NCBI RefSeq assembly: GCF_000429965.1
Contig: NZ_AUCW01000028.1
Span: 1 to 56,194 of the forward strand
DNA from: Desulfogranum mediterraneum DSM 13871
GTDB taxonomy: Bacteria; Desulfobacterota; Desulfobulbia; Desulfobulbales; Desulfobulbaceae
Length of the DNA: 56,194 nucleotides
Direction of reading: 5' to 3'
Below the pieces are notes generated by a model, which saw only the letters and a program-made list of their open reading frames with translations, was not told the origin of the DNA and ran no database searches. Of this stretch, positions 36,055-44,959 are shown piece by piece. Position 1 is the first letter of the stretch; each line of letters starts with the position of its first letter. The position numbers and the translations under genes are program-made.

Positions 36055-38280
36055 ATGCTCACACCTGAACAAAAGAGAAAGAAACAACGCCTGATCCGCT
36101 ACATCATCGGCGGCTGTATTCTTTTAATTCCGCTGCTGGGCTACCTCCAGCGAGGACTGCTCAAGGGCGACTTCAACCTCCCCTTTTCCAGCACCGTCCT
36201 GATCTTTGCCCTGATCAACATCAATGGGTTGCTGCTGCTGCTCATGCTCTACCTGGTGCTGCGCAACCTGGTGGAACTGGTCTTTGAGCGCAACCAGAAG
36301 ATCCTGGGCTCCAAGCTCCGCACCCGCCTGGTGGTCTCCTTTGTGGCCCTCTCCCTGGTCCCCACGATCCTCCTCTTTTTCATTGCCCTGCGTTTTGTCT
36401 CCACCTCCATGGATTACTGGTTCAACTCCAATGTGGAGGACTCCCTCCAGGCCTCGTTAAAACTGGCCCAGTCCATCTTCCATGACACCGAGCAACGGGC
36501 AGAGAGTATCGGGGACCAACTGGCGGAGCTCCTCGAAAACGGGACGGTCAGGATCAAGGATCTTGGCGAGCTGGAACAGCTCTTTCGACGGACCCTGGCC
36601 ATTGCCCCGCCCGGTGCACCGGACAGTATCTCCCTGATGGATCACAACCACCATCAACTTCTCTCCCTCCGCGGCCCCAGGCTCCTCTCCACCGCCCTGC
36701 CGGCCATCCCCTCCGAGGCGATGCGCCAGGCAGCCAACAGCAAGGCCACCAAGATCATCACCCTCAACACCAGTGACGGCGAGTTGATCCTGGCCATCGT
36801 GCCTGTCCAGCTGGAGCCGCCCCAGCGCTCACCCGCAATCCTGGTCACCTCCCTGCTCATCCCCAGCGACCGCCTGGAGCAGATGCACGCCGTCTCCCAG
36901 GGCATCACCGGTTACCGCCAGCTGGTGATCCTCAAGGCCCCGATCAAACTCAGCCTGATCATCATGCTCCTGATCATCACCCTGCTGATCCTCTTTGGAG
37001 CGATCTGGTTCGGTTTTTACATTGCCCGCAGCCTGACCGGGCCGATCAATAAACTGGCCCTGGCCACCAGACGGGTGGCAGACGGGGATCTCAACTTTAT
37101 CCTGGACAAGGAGTCTGATGACGAGATGGGGCTGTTGGTGGATTCCTTCAACTCCATGACCGCCGACATCAATGCCTCCAACAAGAAGCTGGCCCTGGCC
37201 CACCAGGCCCTGCAGCAGAGCAACCTGGTTTCCGAACAGCAGCGCCGCTACCTGGAGACCATCCTGGAGAGTGTGGCAGCCGGGGTCATCGCCCTGGACG
37301 AGAACAACAAGATCACCACCATCAACCGCTTTGCCGAAGAGTTGCTCCATATCAAGCCCTCAAAACTCGTTGGCAAGGATTTCCACCACTTTCTCCCCAA
37401 GCCCCATATCATGATTGTGGAGAGTTTCCTGGCCGAGTTGCTCTCCACCGGGAAGAACTCCATTGAACGACATCTCCGGGTCACGGTCCGCCAGGGAGAG
37501 ACCCTCTCGCTCCAGGTCAACATCACCCGGATGGTGGACAAGGAGCACAAGCCCATCGGCTTTGTAATCGTCTTTGACAACCTGACCAAACTGGAAAAGG
37601 CCCAGCGCTTGGCAGCCTGGCAGGAGGTGGCCCGGCGGATTGCCCATGAGATCAAGAACCCCCTCACCCCGATCCAGCTCTCTGCCCAACGCCTCCGCAA
37701 ACGCTACCTGGCCTCCATCCAGCAGGATCAGGATATCTTTGATCAGTGCACCACCACCATCGTCAACCAGGTGGAGGAGATAAAACGGCTGGTCAGCGAG
37801 TTCTCCGACTTTGCCAGGATGCCCAAGATCAACAAAGAGCGCTCCGACCTGCTCAAGATGGTCGAAGAGGTCTTTGTCCTCTACAAGGAGGCCCATAAAC
37901 ATATCCGCTTCAGCCTGGATACTCCGGAAAAGCTGCCCTTGGCCGACTTTGATCCGGTCCAGATCAAGCGGGTACTGATCAACCTGCTCGACAACGGGGT
38001 GGCTGCCCTGGAGAACAGCGGCGAAATCTCGATTTCCCTCTTCCACCGCCGGCAGCCTGACTGCTGGGTCGGCTTCTCGGTGGCAGACAACGGCCCGGGC
38101 ATCAGCGAAGATGTCAAACTCCGGTTGTTTGAGCCCTATTTTTCCACCAGAAAGTCGGGAACCGGCCTGGGGTTGGCCATTGCCCACACCATTGTCAGTG
38201 AGCACAACGGCTCCATCCTGGTCCGTGACAACCAGCCCAGCGGCACGGTCTTTACAGTTGAGTTGCCCCTGGATAGCTGA
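36055..38280 (+). CDS. ntrY: NtrY-type membrane sensor histidine kinase
   Basis: A 741-residue kinase. Membrane segments lie at ~17-35, ~45-75, ~95-115 and ~300-325, with a periplasmic loop of about 180 residues between the last two. A HAMP domain (~326-380), a PAS domain (~405-515), HisKA with RRIAHEIKNPLTPIQLSAQR (His ~531), and HATPase (NLLDNGVAAL, ADNGPGI, STRKSGTGLGLAIA) follow. The ATG at 36055 has an ideal AGGAGGG site. Next gene is its presumed response regulator. NtrYX systems control nitrogen, redox or envelope responses in different bacteria. Confidence 0.9.
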   Translation: MLTPEQKRKKQRLIRYIIGGCILLIPLLGYLQRGLLKGDFNLPFSSTVLIFALININGLLLLLMLYLVLRNLVELVFERNQKILGSKLRTRLVVSFVALSLVPTILLFFIALRFVSTSMDYWFNSNVEDSLQASLKLAQSIFHDTEQRAESIGDQLAELLENGTVRIKDLGELEQLFRRTLAIAPPGAPDSISLMDHNHHQLLSLRGPRLLSTALPAIPSEAMRQAANSKATKIITLNTSDGELILAIVPVQLEPPQRSPAILVTSLLIPSDRLEQMHAVSQGITGYRQLVILKAPIKLSLIIMLLIITLLILFGAIWFGFYIARSLTGPINKLALATRRVADGDLNFILDKESDDEMGLLVDSFNSMTADINASNKKLALAHQALQQSNLVSEQQRRYLETILESVAAGVIALDENNKITTINRFAEELLHIKPSKLVGKDFHHFLPKPHIMIVESFLAELLSTGKNSIERHLRVTVRQGETLSLQVNITRMVDKEHKPIGFVIVFDNLTKLEKAQRLAAWQEVARRIAHEIKNPLTPIQLSAQRLRKRYLASIQQDQDIFDQCTTTIVNQVEEIKRLVSEFSDFARMPKINKERSDLLKMVEEVFVLYKEAHKHIRFSLDTPEKLPLADFDPVQIKRVLINLLDNGVAALENSGEISISLFHRRQPDCWVGFSVADNGPGISEDVKLRLFEPYFSTRKSGTGLGLAIAHTIVSEHNGSILVRDNQPSGTVFTVELPLDS

Positions 38281-38371
38281 TAAGGTAGGGACAGGCTCCT
38301 GCTCCACCAGGCCGTGGTCAGGGGCAAGGCCCAACCCCATACCTTTTAGCTGCGACTCTTTCTCTGTTGTT

Positions 38372-39739
38372 ATGTCCAAGAACATCCTGATCATCGACGA
38401 CGAAGCCTCCATCCGCGAATCCCTTGCCGGAGTACTGGTGGACGAGGGCTTTGCGCCGCGAACCGCCGGCTCTGCCGAAGAGGGACTCCAACTCCTGGCC
38501 GAAGAGGAGATCCAGCTGGTCCTGTTGGACATCTGGATGCCGGGGATGGATGGCCTGGAGGCCCTCAAGCTGATCAGGGAGCGCTACGGCCTGCCGGTGA
38601 TCATGATTTCGGGCCATGGCACCATTGACACGGCTGTGCAGGCCACCCGCATGGGCGCCTTTGACTTTATTGAAAAGCCCCTCTCCTACGACAAGATCAT
38701 CCATACCGTTGACAAGGGGCTCCACGTGGCCCGGCTGGAGCTGGAGAACCAACTGCTGCGCGAGAGCGGGCCGGCAAAACCTGATATCACCGGCCGAACC
38801 GCTATCGTCGAGACCCTGCGGGAACAGATAGAACGGGTCGCCCCCACCGATGCCTGGGTCCTGATCCGGGGCGGCCACGGCACCGGCAAGGAGTTGGTGG
38901 CCCAGACCATCCACCGCCGCTCTCCCCGCCACCTCCAGCCCATGATCGAGGTTAACTGTGCCGCCATTCCCGAAGAGCTGATCGAGTCAGAACTCTTCGG
39001 CCATGTCAAGGGGGCCTTTACCGGTGCCACCGAGGCCAAGAAGGGCAAGTTTGACCAGGCCAACGGCTCCACCCTGTTTTTGGATGAGATCGGCGACATG
39101 AGCCTGAAGAGTCAGGCCAAGGTGCTCCGTATCCTCCAGGAACGAAAATTCGAACGGGTCGGCGGTGCCAAGACCATCAAGGTGGATGTCCGGGTCCTGG
39201 CTGCCACCAACAAGAACCTGGAAGAGGAGATCAAGAAGGGCAACTTCCGGGAAGACCTCTTCTACCGCCTGAACGTGGTACCCATCACCGTTCCCTACCT
39301 CAGGGAACGCAGAGAGGACATCCCCCTGCTGGTTGCGGAATTTCTGCGCAATTACCGCCACAAGGGGCTGGGAGAGAAGAGCATGTCACCGGCCGCCATG
39401 GCGCTGTTGATGCGTCACGACTGGCCGGGCAATGTCCGAGAGCTGCGCAACATGATCGAACGGCTGGTGATCATGAGCCCCAACGATGTGATCCATGACC
39501 AGGATGCGGCCCTGTTCCTGGGCAAGGACCTGCCGCCGGCTGCCCCCATCAGCCTGGAGGAGCATCAACTCCACCAGCTGCCCTTCAAGGAGGCCCGCAA
39601 GGCCTTTGAAGTCACCTATCTCAAGGCCAAGCTGGCGGAAAATGAGAACAACATCTCCAAGACCGCCGAACAGGTGGGCATGGAACGGAGCCACCTCTAT
39701 AAACGGCTCAAGGCCCTGGAGATCGAGGTAGGCAAGTAG
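38372..39739 (+). CDS. ntrX: NtrX-type sigma-54-dependent response regulator
   Basis: A 455-residue regulator: receiver domain (1-120; DDE at 10-12 and phospho-acceptor Asp in [12 protein letters not shown], ~53), AAA+ domain ([13 protein letters not shown] Walker A-like, GAFTGATE for sigma-54 contact, FLDEIGDM Walker B) and a Fis-type helix-turn-helix ([23 protein letters not shown]). Walker A reads GGHGTGKE instead of GESGTGKE. It should activate sigma-54 promoters when phosphorylated by the upstream kinase. ATG at 38372 has no clear ribosome-binding site. Confidence 0.92.
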   Translation: MSKNILIIDDEASIRESLAGVLVDEGFAPRTAGSAEEGLQLLAEEEIQLVLLDIWMPGMDGLEALKLIRERYGLPVIMISGHGTIDTAVQATRMGAFDFIEKPLSYDKIIHTVDKGLHVARLELENQLLRESGPAKPDITGRTAIVETLREQIERVAPTDAWVLIRGGHGTGKELVAQTIHRRSPRHLQPMIEVNCAAIPEELIESELFGHVKGAFTGATEAKKGKFDQANGSTLFLDEIGDMSLKSQAKVLRILQERKFERVGGAKTIKVDVRVLAATNKNLEEEIKKGNFREDLFYRLNVVPITVPYLRERREDIPLLVAEFLRNYRHKGLGEKSMSPAAMALLMRHDWPGNVRELRNMIERLVIMSPNDVIHDQDAALFLGKDLPPAAPISLEEHQLHQLPFKEARKAFEVTYLKAKLAENENNISKTAEQVGMERSHLYKRLKALEIEVGK

Positions 39740-39910
39740 GTCGCGGACGCAGCCGCGGCAGGTCTCCGGATGAGAAGGGCTACAACCCCGGGCCCCTTGA
39801 ACGGCAGGATCTCTTCCAGGAGATCGGCCAGGCCGCTGCTTCGAGCCTGCCCCAGAGAGCGGAGCAGAGAGCTCTCAGCCAAGGTGAACCGTATATACCC
39901 CATAAACCTT

Positions 39911-39954
39911 CAGGGTATCTTGAATAGCCAGAACGTCTATTCAAGGTGCCCTTT
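39911..39954 (+). repeat. Minimal copy of the dispersed repeat (hairpin form)
   Basis: AGGGTATCTTGAATAG, a 9-nt loop, then CTATTCAAGGTGCCCT. The arms pair over 16 positions, with two G-U pairs in RNA. The outer sequence matches the family end GGGTACCTTGAA. It lies between ntrX and hemB, 33 bp before the hemB start. Confidence 0.6.
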
Positions 39955-39986
39955 ACTTATTCCCCATTACCATCTACAGGTGTCCC

Positions 39987-40967
39987 ATGGTTTTTCCTGA
40001 ATATCGTCCGCGCAGAATGCGGCAGACCGCTACCCTTCGTTCCATGATCCGTGAAACCATCCTGGTTGCCGATCAACTGGTCTATCCCCTCTTTGTCCTC
40101 CCGGGTAAAGGCAAACGCGAAGAGGTCCCCTCCATGCCCGGAGTGTTCCGCCTCTCCATCGACCAACTGGCCAAGGAGGCCAAGGAGTGCCTGGAACTGG
40201 GGATACGCTCGGTTATCCTCTTTGGCCTGCCGGAAAAGAAGGACGGACTCGGCTCTGGGGCCTATGCCAGAAATGGCATCATCCAGCAGGCCATCAGAGA
40301 GCTGAAGAACAAGGCACCCCAGCTCAACGTGATCACCGATGTCTGCCTCTGTGAGTATACCGACCACGGCCACTGCGGCTGCCTCCACGGTGAAGAGGTG
40401 GATAACGACGCCACCCTGGAGCTGCTGGCCAAGACCGCCCTCTCCCACGCCGAGGCCGGAGCCGACATGGTGGCCCCTTCGGACATGATGGACGGTCGGA
40501 TCAGCGAGATCCGCGCTGCCCTGGACGAGAACTCCCACCACATGGTGCCGATCATGTCCTATGCGGTCAAGTATGCCTCGGCCTTTTACGGTCCCTTCCG
40601 GGATGCCGCCGACTGTGCGCCCCAGTTCGGGGACCGGCGGAGCTATCAGATGGATCCTGCCAACTGCCGTGAGGCCCTGCGCGAGGCTACCCTGGACGTG
40701 GAGGAGGGGGCGGATATCCTGATGGTGAAACCGGCGGTGGCCTACCTGGATATCATCCGGCAGCTGCACGATGAGTTCGACCTGCCGGTGGCGGCCTATC
40801 ACGTCAGCGGTGAGTACGCCATGATCAAGGCTGCTGCTGCAAAGGGATGGATCGACGAGGAACGGGTCATGGCCGAGACCCTGCTCAGCATCCGCCGGGC
40901 AGGTGCAGACATCATCCTGACCTACTTTGCCAAGGATATGGCCCGACTGCTGAGGAAGAACCGTTAA
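39987..40967 (+). CDS. hemB: Delta-aminolevulinic acid dehydratase (porphobilinogen synthase)
   Basis: A 326-residue enzyme joining two 5-aminolevulinate molecules into porphobilinogen for haem, sirohaem and B12. Active-site lysines are K195 ([12 protein letters not shown]) and K248 (ILMVKPA). The metal site is the cysteine type (C120, C122, C130 in [14 protein letters not shown]), indicating zinc dependence. Cobalamin need of the nearby nrdJ fits with tetrapyrrole synthesis but no direct link is shown. Confidence 0.97.
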   Translation: MVFPEYRPRRMRQTATLRSMIRETILVADQLVYPLFVLPGKGKREEVPSMPGVFRLSIDQLAKEAKECLELGIRSVILFGLPEKKDGLGSGAYARNGIIQQAIRELKNKAPQLNVITDVCLCEYTDHGHCGCLHGEEVDNDATLELLAKTALSHAEAGADMVAPSDMMDGRISEIRAALDENSHHMVPIMSYAVKYASAFYGPFRDAADCAPQFGDRRSYQMDPANCREALREATLDVEEGADILMVKPAVAYLDIIRQLHDEFDLPVAAYHVSGEYAMIKAAAAKGWIDEERVMAETLLSIRRAGADIILTYFAKDMARLLRKNR

Positions 40968-41001
40968 GGCTTAACCCTGCAGTAGATCCCTGCAGTAGAG
41001 A

Positions 41002-41042
41002 CCGGCAGCAGCCCCTCTGAAGAGAGCGGGGCCGCTGCCCGG
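41002..41042. terminator. GC-rich hairpin between convergent hemB and VanZ-like genes
   Basis: CCGGCAGCAGCCCC pairs imperfectly with CGGGGCCGCTGCCCGG. There is no T run on either side, so it is a weak, possibly bidirectional 3'-end structure. Confidence 0.4.
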
Positions 41043-41078
41043 GTCTTGGCCTCTGCTGAAGGCAGGAAGGCGCTTGTG

Positions 41079-41507
41079 CTAGCGCCCGGACAGACCTGTT
41101 TTCCCGTCTCCGGCAGCAGCGGGCCGCGGCCGGCAGAACTCATGGAGACGAAGGCTCGCTACGGCAATGCAGCCGCCCAGGGTATCGGCCAGCAGATCAC
41201 CGACAGAAGGCTCACGCCCGGGGATGAAGGACTGATGGAACTCATCGCTGAGCCCGTAACAGAGGCAAAAGAGGACAAGCCCGACCATCACCCCGGATGG
41301 GTGACGCCGCCGGAACTCAGGGGGCAGGGCGTAGCCGGCGGCCAACCCCAGGCAGGTGTAGACCATGGTGTGGAGGAGTTTATCCAGATTCACCACCCGG
41401 GGAAGATCAAAGCTGTGACCGGGTTGGTGGGAGAGATAAAAGATGATCCCCATGACCATGGCCACGGGGATCAGACGTAACAGCTTCTTGGGAGGGGGCA
41501 AGCTCAT
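41079..41507 (-). CDS. VanZ-like family membrane protein
   Basis: A 142-residue protein with four hydrophobic segments. NLDKLLHTMVYTCLGL and YGLSDEFHQSFIPGREPSVGDLLADTLGG match the VanZ-like conserved histidine and D-E-x-x-Q pattern. The family is named for a teicoplanin-resistance accessory gene, but most members have no known role. Its ATG overlaps the upstream stop (TAATG) with an AGGAG site, so it is translationally coupled to the SEC-C gene. Confidence 0.82.
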   Translation of the reverse strand: MSLPPPKKLLRLIPVAMVMGIIFYLSHQPGHSFDLPRVVNLDKLLHTMVYTCLGLAAGYALPPEFRRRHPSGVMVGLVLFCLCYGLSDEFHQSFIPGREPSVGDLLADTLGGCIAVASLRLHEFCRPRPAAAGDGKTGLSGR

Positions 41508-42037
41508 TACCGCTCCTGCGCGCCTTCCCCGGACTCCCCCTTGGAGAGGTGAACCTGCTCCAGCATCTCCGGGGCATAGCGTTTCCTGACCCGACGCACG
41601 GCGGCATTGATCTGCTGACAGGGCGCATCCTCCAGACGATGCTCGGCCTTATCTGCATAGGCGGTCAGATAGAGCTGTTTGGCGCGCATCGCAAAGGTGT
41701 GACTCCAGTTCATTTCAATGGTCTCACTATCCTCTTCAATGGGCACCTCCAGCGCCCTGCCCGCCTCAGCCACCTGAACCGCATCGGAATCCGTGACCTC
41801 CAACAACCAGGCATCTCCTGCCGCGCTGCTGAAAAAGATAAATACCCCCAGCTCAAAGAAACTCTCTCGCTGTTCGGCCGCAGCCTGTTGAATCTTTTCA
41901 ATGGCCTGGGTCAGGGTCACCCTGATCTGATGCTGCTCCAGGACCTGGGTCTCCAGCTGCCGGGCGCTCAGACAACAGTGTTTATACTTCTTGCCCGAGC
42001 CGCAGGGACAGGGTTGGTTTCTGCCGATTTTTGCCAT
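41507..42037 (-). CDS. SEC-C motif protein
   Basis: A 176-residue protein beginning [22 protein letters not shown], the SEC-C zinc-binding motif (C-x-C-x8-C-C) also found at the SecA tail. The rest is helical with an acidic middle and contains [27 protein letters not shown] recognise no other domain. The ATG at 42037 puts the motif at the N-terminus and has GAGG 11 nt upstream; a start 16 codons earlier is less likely. Function not known. Confidence 0.78.
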   Translation of the reverse strand: MAKIGRNQPCPCGSGKKYKHCCLSARQLETQVLEQHQIRVTLTQAIEKIQQAAAEQRESFFELGVFIFFSSAAGDAWLLEVTDSDAVQVAEAGRALEVPIEEDSETIEMNWSHTFAMRAKQLYLTAYADKAEHRLEDAPCQQINAAVRRVRKRYAPEMLEQVHLSKGESGEGAQER

Positions 42038-42285
42038 ATCTCTATGTTCCTCTTCCGATTTCTCTTCATTGCCAGCTGTAATCAACCATCATGCTCACGC
42101 TGCCAGATCCAGGAAAAAGATGTAACAAATTACCGGCCTCCGGGCAACCTGGAAACCGTATCTTCCGGCTGAAGCCAATCCAGGATGGAGCCCCTGGTAA
42201 CTCGCCGCAGCTCCGGGGGCATGGAGCAAGTCCAGGGCCCCTCTCCTAATCTCTCCTAACCTCTCCTAAAGGCAACAGCCACACC

Positions 42286-44460
42286 TTAGGAGCACTTGGA
42301 GTAGCCGCAGTCCCGGCAGATCTCACAGCCCTCTTCAAAGACCAGCTTGCCGGTACACTCGGGACAGACCGAGGCAAACCCGTGCTGGGTCCCTGCCATG
42401 AAGGACTTGAGCAGTTTGCCCAGCTGGGCCGGCAGATCGAGCATGTGGCCGCTGGAACGATCCAGCTGCTTGATGATCTCGTCCATGGGGATCTGGTAGC
42501 GCAGGCAGAGGGAGACCAGCCGACAGGTGGTGGTCCACATGGTGGACTTGTCCTTCAGATCCACCCGGTTATCAAAGGGGAACTTGGCAAAGACCTCCAT
42601 GGGATTCTCATTCTCATCGAAACAGACGATCAGGTAGATGGTATTCTGGTTGGCATCCTTTAGGCGGTAACGCTTGGCGCTGAGCACATCCGGGAGGGTG
42701 GCCTTACGCACCAGGCCGGCAGCAGAGACCATGGCGGTCTGCTCCTCGCTCTCGGTGGCGGTGGTGTTGAGGACCTGGTGGTCGCGGGAACCGTCGCGGT
42801 AGACGGTCAGTCCCTTGCAGCCCAGCTCAAAACCGAGCTGATAGGAGGTCTCCACATCTTCCCGGCTGGCCGATGAGGGCAGGTTGATGGTCTTGCTGAT
42901 GGAGGAATCCACCCCGTTCTGCTGGAGGATGCCCTGCATCCGGATATGATTCTCCGGGGAGATATCCTGGGCCGTACGGAAGATCTCCTGCCAGCGTTCA
43001 GGGATCTCGTCATGCCCGATCACCGTGCCGCTGGCCGCGACCTTCTCCAAGAGGTCCGGAGAGTAGAAGCCCTCCCTGCGCGCCACCTCTTCAAAGAGCT
43101 TGTTCACCATCAGGAAGCGGTCGCCGTCCATGACGTTTTTTTCCATGACAATGGAAAAGTAGGGCTCGCAGCCCGAGGCGCAGTCGGCGATCATGGAGAC
43201 GGTACCGGTGGGCTGGATGGAGGTCATGGCGGCATTGCGCCGGGCAGGATAGTCGTTGAGCTCCTTATCATAGGCAGGAAAAGGGCCTTTGACCGCGGCA
43301 ATGGCTGTGGAGGCGACCTCGGCCTCTTTGCGGACAAAGGCCATGGCAGCGGCCGAGGCCTTGCGCCCCTCTTCGGTGCCATAGGGCAGCTCCAGCTGAA
43401 TCAGCATGTCGTGCATGCCCATCACCCCCAGTCCCACCTTCCGGGTCTTCTGGGTCATCTCGGCGATCTCCGGGATGGGGAACCGGTTGCAGTCGATGAC
43501 GTTATCGAGGAAGCGGACCGCCAGGTGCACGGTATTGGCCAGCTCATCCCAGTCCAGCTCGCCGTTACGCACATAGCGGCCCAGGTTGATGGAGCCCAGG
43601 TTACAGGACTCGTAGGGCAGCAGCCACTGTTCGCCGCAGGGGTTGGTGGCCTCAAACTCACCCAGTTGGGGGGTGGCGTTGTCGCGATTGGCCGCATCGA
43701 TGAAGAGCACCCCGGGCTCGCCGTTATGCCAGGCCAGGTCGATGATCTTGTTAAAGACCTTCAGGGCCCGCAGGGTATTGACCGCCTTGCCGGTAGAGGG
43801 ATCCACCAGGTCATACTCCTGGTCGTTTTTCACCGCCTCCATGAAGCGATCGGTGATGGCCACACTGAAGTTGAAGTTGGTGTAGCGATCCTGCTCTTCC
43901 TTGGCAATGATGAAGTCGAGGATATCCGGGTGATCCACCCGCAGGACCCCCATGTTGGCGCCCCGCCGTTTGCCGCCCTGCTTGATGGTCTCGGTGGCGG
44001 CATCAAAGACCGCGGCAAAACTTAGCGGCCCCGAGGCCACCCCCTGGGTGGAGCGGACCGCGGAGTTCTTGGGCCGGAGCCTGGAAAAGGAGTAGCCGGT
44101 GCCGCCGCCGGTCTTGTGGACCAGGGCCCCGTTTCTGATGGAGGTAAAGATCCCGTCCATGGAATCATCCACCGGCAGCACAAAGCAGGCCGAGAGCTGA
44201 CCAAGATCGGTGCCCGCGTTCATCAGACAGGGTGAGTTGGGCAGAAAATCAAGCTGATAGATCATCTTGAAAAACTCTTCCCGGATCTGTTCATAATCGT
44301 CAAGATCCTGATCCACCAGGGCTACGGCATTGGCCACCCGGCGACACAGGGTCTCCCAGTTCTCGATGGCCAGGCCCTGTTCGTCTTTGAGGTAATAGCG
44401 GCGGTCAAGTACCGCCTCGGCGGTCTCGGTCAACTGATGTTTCGGCATCTCTTTGGTCAT
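42286..44460 (-). CDS. nrdJ: Adenosylcobalamin-dependent ribonucleoside-diphosphate reductase (class II)
   Basis: A 724-residue oxygen-indifferent ribonucleotide reductase. Signature regions are SACFVLPVDDSMDGIF (~89-104), KTGGGTGYSFSRLR, NPCGEQWLLPYESCNLGSINL (catalytic N-x-C-x-E) and QPTGTVSMIADCASGCEP. The C-terminal tail CPECTGKLVFEEGCEICRDCGYSKC is a zinc-ribbon-like thiol tail typical of NrdJ. It makes deoxynucleotides using B12. The start has a strong GGGGAGG site. No nrdAB or nrdD is in the window. A folded leader lies just upstream. Confidence 0.95.
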   Translation of the reverse strand: MTKEMPKHQLTETAEAVLDRRYYLKDEQGLAIENWETLCRRVANAVALVDQDLDDYEQIREEFFKMIYQLDFLPNSPCLMNAGTDLGQLSACFVLPVDDSMDGIFTSIRNGALVHKTGGGTGYSFSRLRPKNSAVRSTQGVASGPLSFAAVFDAATETIKQGGKRRGANMGVLRVDHPDILDFIIAKEEQDRYTNFNFSVAITDRFMEAVKNDQEYDLVDPSTGKAVNTLRALKVFNKIIDLAWHNGEPGVLFIDAANRDNATPQLGEFEATNPCGEQWLLPYESCNLGSINLGRYVRNGELDWDELANTVHLAVRFLDNVIDCNRFPIPEIAEMTQKTRKVGLGVMGMHDMLIQLELPYGTEEGRKASAAAMAFVRKEAEVASTAIAAVKGPFPAYDKELNDYPARRNAAMTSIQPTGTVSMIADCASGCEPYFSIVMEKNVMDGDRFLMVNKLFEEVARREGFYSPDLLEKVAASGTVIGHDEIPERWQEIFRTAQDISPENHIRMQGILQQNGVDSSISKTINLPSSASREDVETSYQLGFELGCKGLTVYRDGSRDHQVLNTTATESEEQTAMVSAAGLVRKATLPDVLSAKRYRLKDANQNTIYLIVCFDENENPMEVFAKFPFDNRVDLKDKSTMWTTTCRLVSLCLRYQIPMDEIIKQLDRSSGHMLDLPAQLGKLLKSFMAGTQHGFASVCPECTGKLVFEEGCEICRDCGYSKCS

Positions 44461-44475
44461 TCTTCCTCCCCTGGA

Positions 44476-44532
44476 TGAAACAGCTTGTTGCGGTGACGCA
44501 GTCCTGCCTGGACAGGTGACGCACCTGTTTCA
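44476..44532 (-). promoter_or_regulatory. Structured leader of nrdJ (three hairpins inside one stem)
   Basis: On the minus strand TGAAACAG (44532-44525) pairs with CTGTTTCA (44483-44476). Inside are GTG-cgt-CAC, GTCC-aggca-GGAC and TGCG-tcac-CGCA, giving a cloverleaf-like form. A competing hairpin CAGGTG-cgt-CACCTG would break the outer stem. The ribosome-binding site follows within 10 nt. It lacks the GCCACTG box of cobalamin riboswitches, and no NrdR box is visible. Confidence 0.45.
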
Positions 44533-44959
44533 CGGCCGAACCAGCCCGGCGGGCCAGCGGCGATCCATCGTATTCGGCTTGTCTGTTACGGTATGAAAAT
44601 GGACACAAAAAAAATCCACCAAAAGAAGCCTTGGGTTCATGGGCTGAACCCCTCTGCACGGACCCTTAAATCTTGTTCAAAGGTATGCCTGCTCCTCCCT
44701 GGTGGAAGATCATGTCCTGCTTGATTGTTGAAAATAAAGACGCACATACAGGAAGAAGAATGGGCTCTGCTCCCTGTGGCATCGACAACAACGTATCACA
44801 ACATATGGGACGCTTCAACCATAAAGCGCCCCACATATAGTGTTTTTTCCAACTTTCAAGAAAACTCCACATTTTCAATGGCTTCAGGATGGGGAGGGCA
44901 AATCTGTCCCTGGCGGAGCTGATCCGGGAGGAAACAGCGCCCCTCTGGGGGGCTGCTGT
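44533..44959. other. Intergenic region upstream of nrdJ and downstream of DUF4105 gene
   Basis: About 430 bp. GCCGAA/TTCGGC (44573-44578 with 44535-44540 on the plus strand) extends the structured leader region. The rest is moderately AT-rich and holds no gene with a credible start or family match. Confidence 0.4.

Noticed and set aside
44476-44660. Cobalamin riboswitch upstream of nrdJ
   Set aside because: The GCCACTG box is absent (closest is GCCGCTGG) and spacing does not fit; kept only as an unclassified structured leader.
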